Positions 35,923 through 44,127 of a stretch of 64,000 nucleotides of DNA are shown here, piece after piece. The stretch comes from an uncultured Kiloniellaceae bacterium (GTDB lineage Bacteria; Pseudomonadota; Alphaproteobacteria; Kiloniellales; Kiloniellaceae), in contig CANLSF010000005.1 of the NCBI GenBank assembly GCA_947493695.1, forward strand, positions 434,001-498,000. The letters are read 5' to 3'. How positions within the stretch are numbered: the first letter of the stretch is position 1; every line of letters starts with the position of its first letter. The notes under the pieces are model-generated. The model was not told the DNA's origin, ran no database searches, and worked only from the letters and a program-made list of their open reading frames with translations. The position numbers and the translations under genes were made by a program.

Positions 35923-36579
35923 TTAATCGGCCGCGTCCTCATCCGGCGTCACGTCAATGATGCGGGCCCGCGCCGTGATTTCAACCTCGGCCTTGCAATC
36001 TGACATGCAGGGCTCAGCCTGCTCGACTTTCGCCGTATCCGGCCGGGCGTCCTCAATGAAGTTGACCTCGTTCGGCAAACGCACCGTGGTGAAGTTTTCC
36101 TTTGAGAGCTCGAATTCCTCATCCTCGACAATGTCGTTCAGATAGAGAATATAGGCAACCACTGCATAAGTCTCATCCGGCGTCAGCGACTGGGCATCAC
36201 CGAAGGGCATGGCGCGGTTGACGTAATCGAAAACCGTGGAGAGATAGGGCCAGTAGGACCCGATAGTCTTGACCGGATCTTCCGTATCCAGCGTATCTTC
36301 GCCCCCGGCCAGAACCGGCCAGCGGCCACTGCCTTCACCGAATTCGCCGTGGCAGCTCGCGCAGCGCTCCTGATAAATCTCCTCGCCGGTCATCACGCCG
36401 CCGCGCCCCTCGGGCAGTCCCTGTCCGTCCGGGCGGACATCGATGTCCCAGGCGGCGATTTCCTCGGGCGTTGCAAGCCGTCCCAATCCGAAGGACTCCG
36501 CCTGTACCGCCGGGGAAGAGAATACCAGGGCCGTGGAAAACAGGAGCGCGGAAACTGCGGCCCTAGCTGATCTCGACAT
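35923..36579 (-). CDS. soxD: Sulfur dehydrogenase cytochrome c subunit SoxD, short single-haem form
   Basis: SoxD takes electrons from the molybdenum subunit SoxC, which oxidises the sulfane sulfur on SoxY. The 218-residue protein has a signal peptide cleaved after AVQA (residue 27), a haem-binding CASCH at residues 73-77, and a likely distal Met in NRAMPFGDAQSL. I see no second CxxCH; a Cx3C pair (PCMSDCKAE) is near the C-terminus. Paracoccus SoxD is a longer diheme protein, so this is a short form. The start at 36579 overlaps soxC by 17 bases. Longer upstream codons in frame are inside soxC and not protein-like. Confidence 0.88.
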   Translation of the reverse strand: MSRSARAAVSALLFSTALVFSSPAVQAESFGLGRLATPEEIAAWDIDVRPDGQGLPEGRGGVMTGEEIYQERCASCHGEFGEGSGRWPVLAGGEDTLDTEDPVKTIGSYWPYLSTVFDYVNRAMPFGDAQSLTPDETYAVVAYILYLNDIVEDEEFELSKENFTTVRLPNEVNFIEDARPDTAKVEQAEPCMSDCKAEVEITARARIIDVTPDEDAAD

Positions 36580-37846
36580 TTTCGACCTCTCCGTTTTCGC
36601 GCACATGCCAGGTCTGGATGCCGTTGTTGTGGTAGATCGAATTGGTGCCCCGCACAGCCCGCAGCTCGTTCTTGGTCGGCTGCAGGTAACCGGTCGAATC
36701 AATGGCGCGGGACTGCACGAGCAGCGGTTCGCCGTTCCAATCGAATTCATAGTAAAAACGGTGAACCGACTTGTCGAAGCTTGGACCGTCAATGCGGGCG
36801 TGCCGCCAGTTCTTGCCCCCGTCCAGTGTGATATCCACCCGATCCACGGTGCCGCGTCCCGACCAGGCGAGACCGCTCAGGACGTTGCGGCCCTTGTGAA
36901 GAAGCGGCGCCTGCGGACTTGGATTGGTCACCACAGATTTACAGTCCATTGCCCAGGTGAAACGACGGGCGCGACCGTCTTCCATCAAGTCCGTATACTT
37001 CGAGGTTTCCTCACGGGCATGCCAGGGCTCGTCGCCGACTTCGATCCGGCGCAGCCACTTGACCCACATATTGCCTTCCCAACCCGGCACCACGAGCCGC
37101 AGGGGGTACCCCTGTTCCGGGCGCAGAGCCTCACCGTTCATGGCGAAAGCCAGCATGCAGTCATCGAGCGCCTTCTCAAGCGGAATGGAGCGGTTCATGC
37201 CCGAGGCATCGCCGCCTTCCGGCATAATCCACTTGGCGTTGGTCTTAAGCCCCGCCTCTTCCAGAATGTGTTTCAGCGGCACGCCCGTATACATGACGCA
37301 GTGGATCATCCCGTGGGTGAACTGGCAGCCGTTGAGCTGCGCGCCCCGCCACTCCATGCCGGAGTTTGCCGCGCACTCCAGGAAGTAAACCTTGTTCGTG
37401 CGGGGGAATCGCTTGATGTCCTCCATGGTGAAGATGAGGGGTTTATCCACCAGCCCATTGATCATCAGGCGGAAGTCGCTCGGCACCACTTCGGCGATAC
37501 CGCTGTGATGACGTTCGAAGCACAAACCGTTCGGCGTGATGATGCCGTCGAGTTCATGCAGGGGCGTAAAATTCACGGAACTCTCCGGGGAAGCCGTCAA
37601 CCAGGCAACATTACGCCGGACCACATGGCTCTCGTACTCGGATGGTGTACCGTAAGGCCGTGCATCCACCCCCTCGCCCAGATACTTAGACCAGTCGGCG
37701 ACGTTCGGGGGTTGGTTTTCCGGATCGCTTTCCGCCATCGCGGGACGAACCAGTCCGGTCGCTGCCAGGCTCCCGCCCACCGCAGCTGCGCCCGTTAAAA
37801 ACCCGCGGCGTGTTGTCCGGCCTTTTGAACTTCCCGTCTCGCTCAT
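36563..37846 (-). CDS. soxC: Sulfur dehydrogenase molybdenum subunit SoxC
   Basis: The 427-residue periplasmic molybdoenzyme subunit of the sulfite oxidase family carries a Tat signal (TTRRGFLTGAAAVGGSLAATG). The Mo-cofactor Cys lies in VYFLECAANSGMEW. Other motifs are LRLVVPGWEGNMWVKWLRRIEV and the dimerisation-domain VDITLDGGKNWRHARI. With SoxD it removes six electrons from the sulfane sulfur bound to SoxYZ, so its presence predicts full oxidation of thiosulfate to sulfate without sulfur globules. A dyad of ATTC-N8-GAAT type lies 39-58 bases upstream of its ATG. Confidence 0.96.
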   Translation of the reverse strand: MSETGSSKGRTTRRGFLTGAAAVGGSLAATGLVRPAMAESDPENQPPNVADWSKYLGEGVDARPYGTPSEYESHVVRRNVAWLTASPESSVNFTPLHELDGIITPNGLCFERHHSGIAEVVPSDFRLMINGLVDKPLIFTMEDIKRFPRTNKVYFLECAANSGMEWRGAQLNGCQFTHGMIHCVMYTGVPLKHILEEAGLKTNAKWIMPEGGDASGMNRSIPLEKALDDCMLAFAMNGEALRPEQGYPLRLVVPGWEGNMWVKWLRRIEVGDEPWHAREETSKYTDLMEDGRARRFTWAMDCKSVVTNPSPQAPLLHKGRNVLSGLAWSGRGTVDRVDITLDGGKNWRHARIDGPSFDKSVHRFYYEFDWNGEPLLVQSRAIDSTGYLQPTKNELRAVRGTNSIYHNNGIQTWHVRENGEVENVEIS

Positions 37847-37884
37847 GACGCTTCCTCTAACAACAGCATTCTCGTGTCGTATTT

Positions 37885-37904
37885 ATATTCTATTTTTTGA
37901 ATAT
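37885..37904. promoter_or_regulatory. SqrR/BigR-type dyad ATATTC-N8-GAATAT upstream of soxC
   Basis: Perfect 6-base arms ATATTC (37885-37890) and GAATAT (37899-37904) flank an 8-base T-rich spacer in the soxB-soxC gap. ATTC-N8-GAAT is the consensus reported for sulfide-responsive ArsR-family repressors such as SqrR, and related SoxR proteins control sox genes. This suggests an internal regulated promoter for soxCDF. Confidence 0.6.
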
Positions 37905-37934
37905 GTAAAGTTAGACCGGCCCCGTGGATCCTCC

Positions 37935-39623
37935 TTAGGCGCCAACGACCTTCACCGCATCGTTCGGCGGTACGCTGACCGCTTTGTGGTTCGAGACGTA
38001 GGACTCGACCACGTCCCAGATCGGCGGTCCCTCGGTGCCTTCGTTGACACTGGCCCAGCCCGCAACGCTATAGCTTTTATCCGCATCGATCGATTCGCCG
38101 CTGGACAGCAAGGTCATGTTCGAGATCCGGCTGCCGATATCCTTGGCGGGATCGATGGTGTAGCCGAAGCCACCGACGCGCACCATGTCTCCACCCTGCT
38201 GATAGTATGGGTCGGGATTGAAGAGATTATCCGCCACGTCCTCCATGACGGTCTTCAGGAACGCGCCGGTCATCTCCGTGCGATAGGTTTCCGGATAGGT
38301 GATCGAGGTCGCATTGTGAATGTCTTCCAGGGTGATCTCCTGCCCCGGCAGCAAAGATGCGCCCCAGCGGAAGCCGGGCGACAGGGCGATCTGTGCGTCG
38401 CGTTCCTCCAGCATGGCCTGACAGATCAGATCATCAAAGGTCCCGTTGAAATTTCCCCGGCGATAGAGCAGCGAGTCCGTCGTACCGACCACCTTTTCCA
38501 GGAGCGCCTGATGCGGCGCACGGATGTCGTTGACCAGCGCCGTCATTTCAGGATCCGGCGCGATCACATCGGAGAAAACCGGCATCAACTTGTAGTTAAA
38601 GCCTTTTAGCTCACCGTCCCGCACATCCAGATCCAGGCGGGAGAGAAACTTCCCGTGAGACCCGCTGGCAACCAGGATCGTTTTGCCCACCATGACCACT
38701 TCCGGCAGGGCATCATGGGTGTGCCCGGTCAGGATGACGTCGATACCCGTGACCCGGCTTGCCAGCTTGCGATCAACGTCGAAGCCGTTGTGCGACAGCA
38801 TGACAACCAGATCCGCGCCTGCTGCACGTACCTCGTCGACCCGTTCCTGCAGGGCCTCCTCACGGATCCCGAACGACCAGGTTGGAACCTTGTAACGGGG
38901 ATTGGCGACCGGCGTGTAGGGAAAGGCCTGACCTATGACGGCGATATTGGCGCCGCCGCGCTCGAAGGTGCTGACACCCTCGAAGACCGACTCTTCCCAT
39001 TCGGTGTCGCGCACATTGTTCGCCAGGAAGGGAAATTCGATCATCTCGATCAGTTCCTCCACCCGGTCGGTACCATAGGTGAATTCCCAGTGCGCGGTCA
39101 TGGCATCGGTACCCAGCGCATTCATCACGCGCACCATGTCTTCGCCCTGCGAAGCGTGCGAGGTATAGGACCCCTGCCAGGTATCGCCGCCGTCGAAGAA
39201 AAGCGTTTTGCCCGGCCGTTCCGCGCGCACGGCTTTGATAAGCGTCGCCAGGCGATCGACGCCGCCCACCTTGCCGTAGGTCTGGGCAAGCGCGCTGAAA
39301 TCCTGATCGGTCAGCGCATAGGCTGATGAACTGCCTGCGGAGAGGCCGTACTTCTTCAGAAAGGCCTCGCCGGTAACATGCGGCGGCAGGCCCTGAAAAT
39401 CGCCGACACCGATGTTGACCGTGGGCTCGCGAAAATACACAGGCATGAGCTGCGCGTGGATGTCGGTTATGTGCAACAGAGTGATGTTGCCCAGAGGCTC
39501 GAACGCGAGCAGTTCGTCCTGGGTCAGTGTTTGCTGCGCCGCCGCTCGCGACCAGTTTGAACCTGCCCCCCAGACGGCACCGGCCGCAAGGCCAAGCTGC
39601 ACAAAGTCGCGCCTCGAAAGCAT
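37935..39623 (-). CDS. soxB: Thiosulfohydrolase SoxB
   Basis: SoxB is a dimanganese periplasmic hydrolase that releases sulfate from the S-thiosulfonate on SoxY. The 562-residue protein has a Tat signal (LSRRDFVQLGLAAGAVWGAG). Metallophosphatase motifs are HITDIHAQLMPVYFREPTVN, FFDGGDTWQGSYTSH, LANNVRDTEW, MLSHNGFDVD and LTGHTHDALPE. A 5'-nucleotidase-type C-terminal domain completes it. Length is as in Paracoccus. ATG at 39623 follows AAGGAGA. A 10-base-arm inverted repeat lies in the gap to soxA upstream. Confidence 0.97.
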   Translation of the reverse strand: MLSRRDFVQLGLAAGAVWGAGSNWSRAAAQQTLTQDELLAFEPLGNITLLHITDIHAQLMPVYFREPTVNIGVGDFQGLPPHVTGEAFLKKYGLSAGSSSAYALTDQDFSALAQTYGKVGGVDRLATLIKAVRAERPGKTLFFDGGDTWQGSYTSHASQGEDMVRVMNALGTDAMTAHWEFTYGTDRVEELIEMIEFPFLANNVRDTEWEESVFEGVSTFERGGANIAVIGQAFPYTPVANPRYKVPTWSFGIREEALQERVDEVRAAGADLVVMLSHNGFDVDRKLASRVTGIDVILTGHTHDALPEVVMVGKTILVASGSHGKFLSRLDLDVRDGELKGFNYKLMPVFSDVIAPDPEMTALVNDIRAPHQALLEKVVGTTDSLLYRRGNFNGTFDDLICQAMLEERDAQIALSPGFRWGASLLPGQEITLEDIHNATSITYPETYRTEMTGAFLKTVMEDVADNLFNPDPYYQQGGDMVRVGGFGYTIDPAKDIGSRISNMTLLSSGESIDADKSYSVAGWASVNEGTEGPPIWDVVESYVSNHKAVSVPPNDAVKVVGA

Positions 39624-39706
39624 TACGTTCTCCTTAATGAGAGTCTCTCAGTTGGTTGATTCTGGATATGAAAAAGCTTCGCGAACGCAGGCTGCTCGCG
39701 TTTGGC

Positions 39707-39765
39707 CTTCCGGTTTCTGTTAATTTCGAAAGTGATTGCGGCGAACGCCTTCGCAAAACCGGAAG
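39707..39765 (-). other. Intercistronic hairpin between soxA and soxB
   Basis: CTTCCGGTTT (39707-39716) and AAACCGGAAG (39756-39765) are perfect 10-base inverted repeats with a 39-base loop that contains a small inner GGCG/CGCC stem. It occupies the 163-base soxA-soxB gap. A structure like this may mark an mRNA processing or partial termination point that sets different amounts of SoxXYZA and SoxB. Confidence 0.45.
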
Positions 39766-39786
39766 CATCCGCCGCACCACCAGTCT

Positions 39787-40635
39787 TTACTGCCTGACAG
39801 CAGGTGCCTCAACCGGGAGCCCCTGCCCCCGCCAGGCGGTGTAGAGCTCGAGCGCTAGGAACTCGTCGGATCCCACCTTGTAAGGCGTCGCCCGGATGTT
39901 CTTCATGCAGCCCTTAAAACGTCTGTGCAGAGAGCCGATCTTCTGCCACTTGAAGCGATAGGTCGGGAAGCCGTTGGTCTGGCCCTGGCTGAGCATGTCG
40001 GCCCGGATCTGCTTCCCGTAGTAATCTTCATGGCAGGAGGAACAGGCCATATCAAGCTGACCGACCCGGGTGTAGTAAAGCTCCTTACCCTTGTCGAACC
40101 AGGGCTTCATGGGCCCGTCGGTCTGAACCGAAACCGGCTCGCCGCGCGACTGGTTTTTGACGTAGGCCGTCATGCCGAGAAGCTGAGCCGATTCCCACTT
40201 CCAGGGCTCCGCTTCCATCTGTTCGGTCCGGCAAAGATTAATCTGCTGCTCGAGATTAACCGGCTTATCCAAAGCCTTGTTCCATTTAGGCATATTGGCG
40301 CCCACGCTCGCCATGGTGTCGGCCGCGTCGTCGTGACAGCTCGCGCAGGATTTGTTGGCCGCACCATCCACCGTTGACCAGAGTTCCTCGCCCTGTTCGA
40401 CCCAGAGGAACGCAGGGTTTTCAAAGTCGTCCTCCTGCAGAGCTTGAGTTTCAGGGGAGCGGTACTGCCAGCCTGAAATAATCTCGTCCAGCGGATGATC
40501 TTTCGACGTCGGTTTGACCTCTACCGTTTCAACACCTTCCGGCAAGGCCTGCACCTCTCCGCCCACCAACAAGCCAGGTGCCAGCAGAGCGGCAAGCGCG
40601 ATCCCCGACAGCGTCGCTCTTTCTTTGCTTTTCAT
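39787..40635 (-). CDS. soxA: Diheme cytochrome c SoxA
   Basis: With SoxX it forms the enzyme that attaches thiosulfate oxidatively to the SoxY cysteine. The 282-residue protein has a signal peptide (MKSKERATLSGIALAALLAPGL), haem sites CASCH (97-101) and CSSCH (198-202), and the active-site Cys243 in FKGCMKNIRATPYKVG, which becomes the persulfide haem ligand in known SoxAX. Both haem motifs make this the diheme class. ATG at 40635 is preceded by GAGGAATGAG. The in-frame GTG further upstream (40686) overlaps the intercistronic region and adds a poor signal sequence. Confidence 0.96.
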   Translation of the reverse strand: MKSKERATLSGIALAALLAPGLLVGGEVQALPEGVETVEVKPTSKDHPLDEIISGWQYRSPETQALQEDDFENPAFLWVEQGEELWSTVDGAANKSCASCHDDAADTMASVGANMPKWNKALDKPVNLEQQINLCRTEQMEAEPWKWESAQLLGMTAYVKNQSRGEPVSVQTDGPMKPWFDKGKELYYTRVGQLDMACSSCHEDYYGKQIRADMLSQGQTNGFPTYRFKWQKIGSLHRRFKGCMKNIRATPYKVGSDEFLALELYTAWRGQGLPVEAPAVRQ

Positions 40636-40655
40636 CTCATTCCTCCCCAGGCAGT

Positions 40656-40684
40656 GCCGCCGCTCTTTTGAGAGCTCTCGCGGC
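40656..40684 (-). other. Small hairpin between soxZ and soxA
   Basis: The nested stems GCCGC/GCGGC (40656-40660, 40680-40684) and GCTCT/AGAGC (40662-40666, 40671-40675) form a compact hairpin in the 59-base soxZ-soxA gap, just upstream of the soxA ribosome-binding site. It could influence translation or transcript stability. Confidence 0.35.
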
Positions 40685-40694
40685 AACAGAGGTC

Positions 40695-41021
40695 TTATCC
40701 GACCTTTAGTTTTTGTTTTTTGCTGTAGACAGAACCGTCGTCGTCGGTCCAGGTGAACTCGAATTCGCCTGCTTCTTCGACTCTCATCTTGAACTGCAGG
40801 TAAGGGTTGGCCGAAATGGCCGGTTCGATCGTCACTTCAAACACCGTCTCGCCGTTAAACTTGGCGCTGAAGTGGTTGATGATCTGACGCGGGATAACTT
40901 TACCTTCCTTATCCTTCCGCTGGCCTGATTCCATCTTGTGCGAGATCAGTGTCTTGATCGTGACGACGTCACCCTTTGACGCTGATTTGGGTGCTTTAAC
41001 GCGAGGCTTCGATTTTGCCAT
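40695..41021 (-). CDS. soxZ: SoxZ, sulfur-carrier complex subunit
   Basis: SoxZ forms the SoxYZ heterodimer that carries sulfur intermediates. The 108-residue protein has the typical immunoglobulin-like sandwich and the conserved ISHKMESGQRKDKEGKVIPRQ segment and late FEFTWTDDDGSVYSKKQ. It has no signal peptide and is expected to be co-exported with SoxY by the Tat pathway. ATG at 41021 follows AAGGAG. A Lys/Ala-rich N-terminal extension (AKSKPRVKAPKSASKGD) is slightly longer than usual. Confidence 0.96.
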   Translation of the reverse strand: MAKSKPRVKAPKSASKGDVVTIKTLISHKMESGQRKDKEGKVIPRQIINHFSAKFNGETVFEVTIEPAISANPYLQFKMRVEEAGEFEFTWTDDDGSVYSKKQKLKVG

Positions 41022-41054
41022 CGTTCCAGTCTCCTTAAATTTAAATCAGCGGGC

Positions 41055-41507
41055 TCAGCCGCCGCAGCCGCCGATCGTCACCTTGACCGTGGACTTCGTC
41101 ATGTGGAACGAGCCGTCCGACAATTCGGCGACGGCCACGACGTTCTGTGTGGTGGCAAGGCGCATCCGCGTCGAAGCCTCCGCAACACCGCTTCTCGAGG
41201 AAAAGTGGAAGGTTGCGATGCCCGGGTTGGGGTTCTTCTCGGCAAGCAGGATCACGCGTTTTACATAGTTGTCGGCAGTCATCGGACTCTCGACGGAAAC
41301 GGACAGAGGCACCGTGTTGCCGTTCTCTGCGATCTCTGGAACTTCCAGCTTGATGATCGAACTCTCGGTCGCTTCCGCACCACCGGTGAAGGTCTTGATA
41401 TCTTCCATCACCTGCTCGATGGAGGCGTTGGCCGGCATGGGCAGGATGGCGAGCGCCACCATACCCGAGCCCAGCGCCAGCGCTTTGCGGCGTGAAATCT
41501 CTGTCAT
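41055..41507 (-). CDS. soxY: SoxY, sulfur-carrier protein with GGCGG arm
   Basis: SoxY holds all Sox intermediates on the Cys of its C-terminal arm. The 150-residue protein ends VKVTIGGCGG, the diagnostic GGCGG swinging arm. The N-terminus is a Tat signal (EISRRKALALGSGMVALAILP). The soxX-soxY-soxZ-soxA order and short spacings show one operon. ATG at 41507 follows AGGAG. Confidence 0.97.
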   Translation of the reverse strand: MTEISRRKALALGSGMVALAILPMPANASIEQVMEDIKTFTGGAEATESSIIKLEVPEIAENGNTVPLSVSVESPMTADNYVKRVILLAEKNPNPGIATFHFSSRSGVAEASTRMRLATTQNVVAVAELSDGSFHMTKSTVKVTIGGCGG

Positions 41508-41575
41508 TGTTTTTCTCCTAACGATCAGCAGCCAGTCGGTCCCGAACGGCCCACCGGCCCAATGTAAATCTGGAA

Positions 41576-42061
41576 TTACTGATTCAGTGTTCGCAAATAA
41601 GCGACCACATCCTCGACCTGTTCGGCCGAGAGAATTGTCTTGTCCTTGAAAGACTTCGCAATTCTGTTTCCGTAGTCCGCGCGGTAAAAACTCGGCATGA
41701 TCGTCTCGTCGCCGAACACCGCCTTGGAGTTCACAATGATCGCGCGCAGTTCGGCTTCCGTATAGCGTTCTCCAACGCCATCGAGCGGCGGACCGATTTC
41801 TCCATGAAAGGATTCGCTGGCCATGTCGTCATTGGCGTGACAGGCGAGGCAGTTGCCCGCCTTGCGGCCTTTGAACCATTTTTTTCCGGCTTCCACATCG
41901 CCGGCGCTTCCCGTCAGCGACGCGGCAATCGCGTCATCAACCACTTTCACGTCCTGCGGCGCAATCGGCGCCGCTGCGGCACCGCCCGCAAAACCGACAG
42001 ACAGTGCGATGGCACAAAGCGCGGAAACGAGTTTTTGCTTTGCGATGTCTGTGCTTGTCAT
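41576..42061 (-). CDS. soxX: Monohaem cytochrome c SoxX
   Basis: SoxX is the small subunit of SoxAX and the electron acceptor of its reaction. The 161-residue protein has a signal peptide (LVSALCAIALSVGFAGGAAA), haem site CLACH at residues 71-75, and an axial Met candidate in ETIMPSFYRADYG. The start at 42061 was chosen because GGGAGG lies 9 bases upstream; an in-frame codon at 42097 lacks one. An ATTG-N8-GAAT dyad sits about 150 bases upstream. Confidence 0.95.
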   Translation of the reverse strand: MTSTDIAKQKLVSALCAIALSVGFAGGAAAAPIAPQDVKVVDDAIAASLTGSAGDVEAGKKWFKGRKAGNCLACHANDDMASESFHGEIGPPLDGVGERYTEAELRAIIVNSKAVFGDETIMPSFYRADYGNRIAKSFKDKTILSAEQVEDVVAYLRTLNQ

Positions 42062-42211
42062 AACATCCACCTCCCCCAATTTACGCACGCCCGGCATCTT
42101 TTTATGACGCGGATTACACCGCTTGCCTTGGCGCGTTGCTTCTCACTTCAGCGGCAAATTGCCGCGACCTCTCGATAATGATCAGACATCCTGTTCAAAA
42201 TCAAGAAACAT

Positions 42212-42227
42212 ATTGCAATATTTGAAT
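42212..42227. promoter_or_regulatory. SqrR/BigR-type dyad upstream of soxX
   Basis: ATTG-N8-GAAT (42212-42215, 42224-42227) differs by one base from the ATTC-N8-GAAT consensus and lies in the AT-rich 198-base gap between soxV and soxX. Read on the minus strand it is ATTC-AAATATTG-CAAT. It probably marks the main promoter of the soxXYZAB unit. Confidence 0.5.
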
Positions 42228-42259
42228 GCGAATCTGAAATCGCCTGGAAATGAACCTGA

Positions 42260-43009
42260 TTATCCCGTCGTTCCCAGGCCGGGAAAAACCTCCAGCAACC
42301 AATAGGCTATGCGGTTCATTGAACCTGTCATGATCAGAATTCCGGTCACCACCAGCAACCCGCCACTGACCTTTTCGACCATCCCCAGATGACGGCGGAA
42401 TCGGGACATCAGGCCGACAAACTGGCTTGCGAACAAAGCCGCCAGCAAAAATGGAACACCGATTCCCAGAGCGTAAACCGAGAGCAGACTTGCGCCCTTC
42501 AGAACCGTATCCTCGCTTCCGGCGACAAAAAGGATCGCGGCGAGAACCGGCCCGACACAGGGGGTCCATCCGAAGGCAAAGGTCAAGCCGATGACAAAGG
42601 CACCGAGCAGGCCGACCGGTTTGCGCTCGAGATGAATACGGGCTTCCCGGTAGAGAAATCCAATGCGGAACGCGCCCAGGAAATGCAGCCCCATCACAAT
42701 GATGACTGCGCCCGCCACATAGCCAAGAACATCGACGTAGTCGGCAAAGAGCTGACCGATGGCGCTGGCACTGGCGCCCAGCAACACGAATACAATCGAG
42801 AAACCCAGCACAAAGGCCAGCGCGGAGCGAAGCGCACGCGCGGTCACCCGGCGTTCACCGCCTGCGGTGAGTTCCTCGTAGGATACGCCTGATATGAAAC
42901 AGATATAAGGGGGCACGAGCGGCAGAACGCAGGGCGAAAGAAATGAAAGCAGGCCGGCAATAAACGCGCCACCGAAGGTGATATCGAAGCTCAAGAGGCC
43001 CGGCCCCAC
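42260..43009 (-). CDS. soxV: SoxV, CcdA-family thiol-disulfide electron transporter
   Basis: SoxV passes electrons from cytoplasmic thioredoxin across the membrane to periplasmic SoxW/SoxS. The 249-residue protein has six hydrophobic segments. The redox Cys pair occurs in FLSPCVLPLVPPYICF (first helix) and FGWTPCVGPVLAAILF (fourth helix). It starts with GTG at 43009, 9 bases after the DMT permease stop, so the two genes are cotranscribed. A general CcdA role in cytochrome c maturation is possible as well, but location favours SoxV. Confidence 0.92.
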   Translation of the reverse strand: MGPGLLSFDITFGGAFIAGLLSFLSPCVLPLVPPYICFISGVSYEELTAGGERRVTARALRSALAFVLGFSIVFVLLGASASAIGQLFADYVDVLGYVAGAVIIVMGLHFLGAFRIGFLYREARIHLERKPVGLLGAFVIGLTFAFGWTPCVGPVLAAILFVAGSEDTVLKGASLLSVYALGIGVPFLLAALFASQFVGLMSRFRRHLGMVEKVSGGLLVVTGILIMTGSMNRIAYWLLEVFPGLGTTG

Positions 43010-43018
43010 GCCATTGGA

Positions 43019-43909
43019 TTAAGCCTTCCCTGTTGCCGGGGCGGCAACTGCTGCAGCGCCCCGTCTGGTGACGTGTAACGAGCCCAGTCCGGATATGATA
43101 ATGATCGCAAGCCCGGCGAGCGAATAGAGGTCAGGCCAATCGCCGAACACCAAAACACCCAGGACCGTCGCAGAGATAAGCTGGCTGTAGACCAGAGGCG
43201 CAATCAGACTGGCCTCTGCCATCCGGTTGGCGATAACCAGCAGATAGTTCCCCATCGCGGAACCCAGCGCGCTTCCAAGAATCAGGAGAGATATGCCGAC
43301 GTCGAGTTGCGGCAGCTCCACGCTCAGGCCCAGCGGCGTCAAAATAATCGTGCCCACCAAAAGCTGCGAAATCAGAAGAAATCTCGGCCGAAACTTGCTG
43401 GCGACCATCTTGGTGGTCGCAAGATACGCGCCGTAACAAACACCGGCGCAGAGGGCGAAGACGATTCCCGCTGTTGCCCCAAACCCCGGCTTTACGACCA
43501 GCATGACGCCCAGAAACCCCAGACCCAAAAGCATCGCACGGACCCGGGAGGGTTTCTCGCCCAGGAAGACGACGGCCAGCGCGTAGGACACGATCGGCCC
43601 GATGAAGAAGGCACCAAATACATTGGCAATCGGCTCTGTCTTCAGGGCGGTCAGAATAAGGCAAATCCCGCTGGCAATAAGGGCTGCCCGCAACAGGACC
43701 CGCCAGTCTTTGAGATGCGAGAGCTCGGCAAACGATAGCCCGCTGAAGGGCAGAAGCAACACTGCGGCCAGTCCGAATCTTGACCAGGCAACCACGAAGG
43801 GATCGACACCTCCGGCGGTCAGCAGTTTTCCAGCCGTATCCCCCAGGACAACAAGAGTAACGGCGGCGAATACGATAGCAGTCAATCGAAGCAGGTTCGA
43901 AACCGACAT
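43019..43909 (-). CDS. DMT (EamA) family permease in the sox cluster
   Basis: The protein has ten hydrophobic segments and two EamA repeats; the second repeat starts around VFALCAGVCYGAYLATTKM. Drug/metabolite transporters export or exchange small metabolites. The substrate is unknown and DMT proteins are not standard Sox components. It is cotranscribed with soxV. The start at 43909 gives MSVSNLLRLTAIVFAAVTLVV but has no Shine-Dalgarno sequence; in-frame starts exist at 43975 and 43987 with poor N-terminal sequence. It is divergent from soxS. Confidence 0.82.
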   Translation of the reverse strand: MSVSNLLRLTAIVFAAVTLVVLGDTAGKLLTAGGVDPFVVAWSRFGLAAVLLLPFSGLSFAELSHLKDWRVLLRAALIASGICLILTALKTEPIANVFGAFFIGPIVSYALAVVFLGEKPSRVRAMLLGLGFLGVMLVVKPGFGATAGIVFALCAGVCYGAYLATTKMVASKFRPRFLLISQLLVGTIILTPLGLSVELPQLDVGISLLILGSALGSAMGNYLLVIANRMAEASLIAPLVYSQLISATVLGVLVFGDWPDLYSLAGLAIIIISGLGSLHVTRRGAAAVAAPATGKA

Positions 43910-44127
43910 ATAGGGAAAAGCCTTTTCAAAAACGGTGTTAAGGCGGATACAAGATTTGTATTCTCCCCACAACATCGCGTTCTGCATGAGTGCTAGCTTC
44001 CCGTCACATAGGTCGGTTTAGTATTGCATTGGGCCGGGTCGTATTTTCTCCACGACACTGGCATTCACATTCAATTTATCATATGTTTGGCGTCATGCAT
44101 AGAAAACACAGAGAATCCGCACTCCGT

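Noticed and set aside
36443-37798. A 451-codon plus-strand open frame opposite soxC
   Set aside because: Mirror of a GC-rich real gene; the opposite strand has clear SoxC motifs and a Tat signal.
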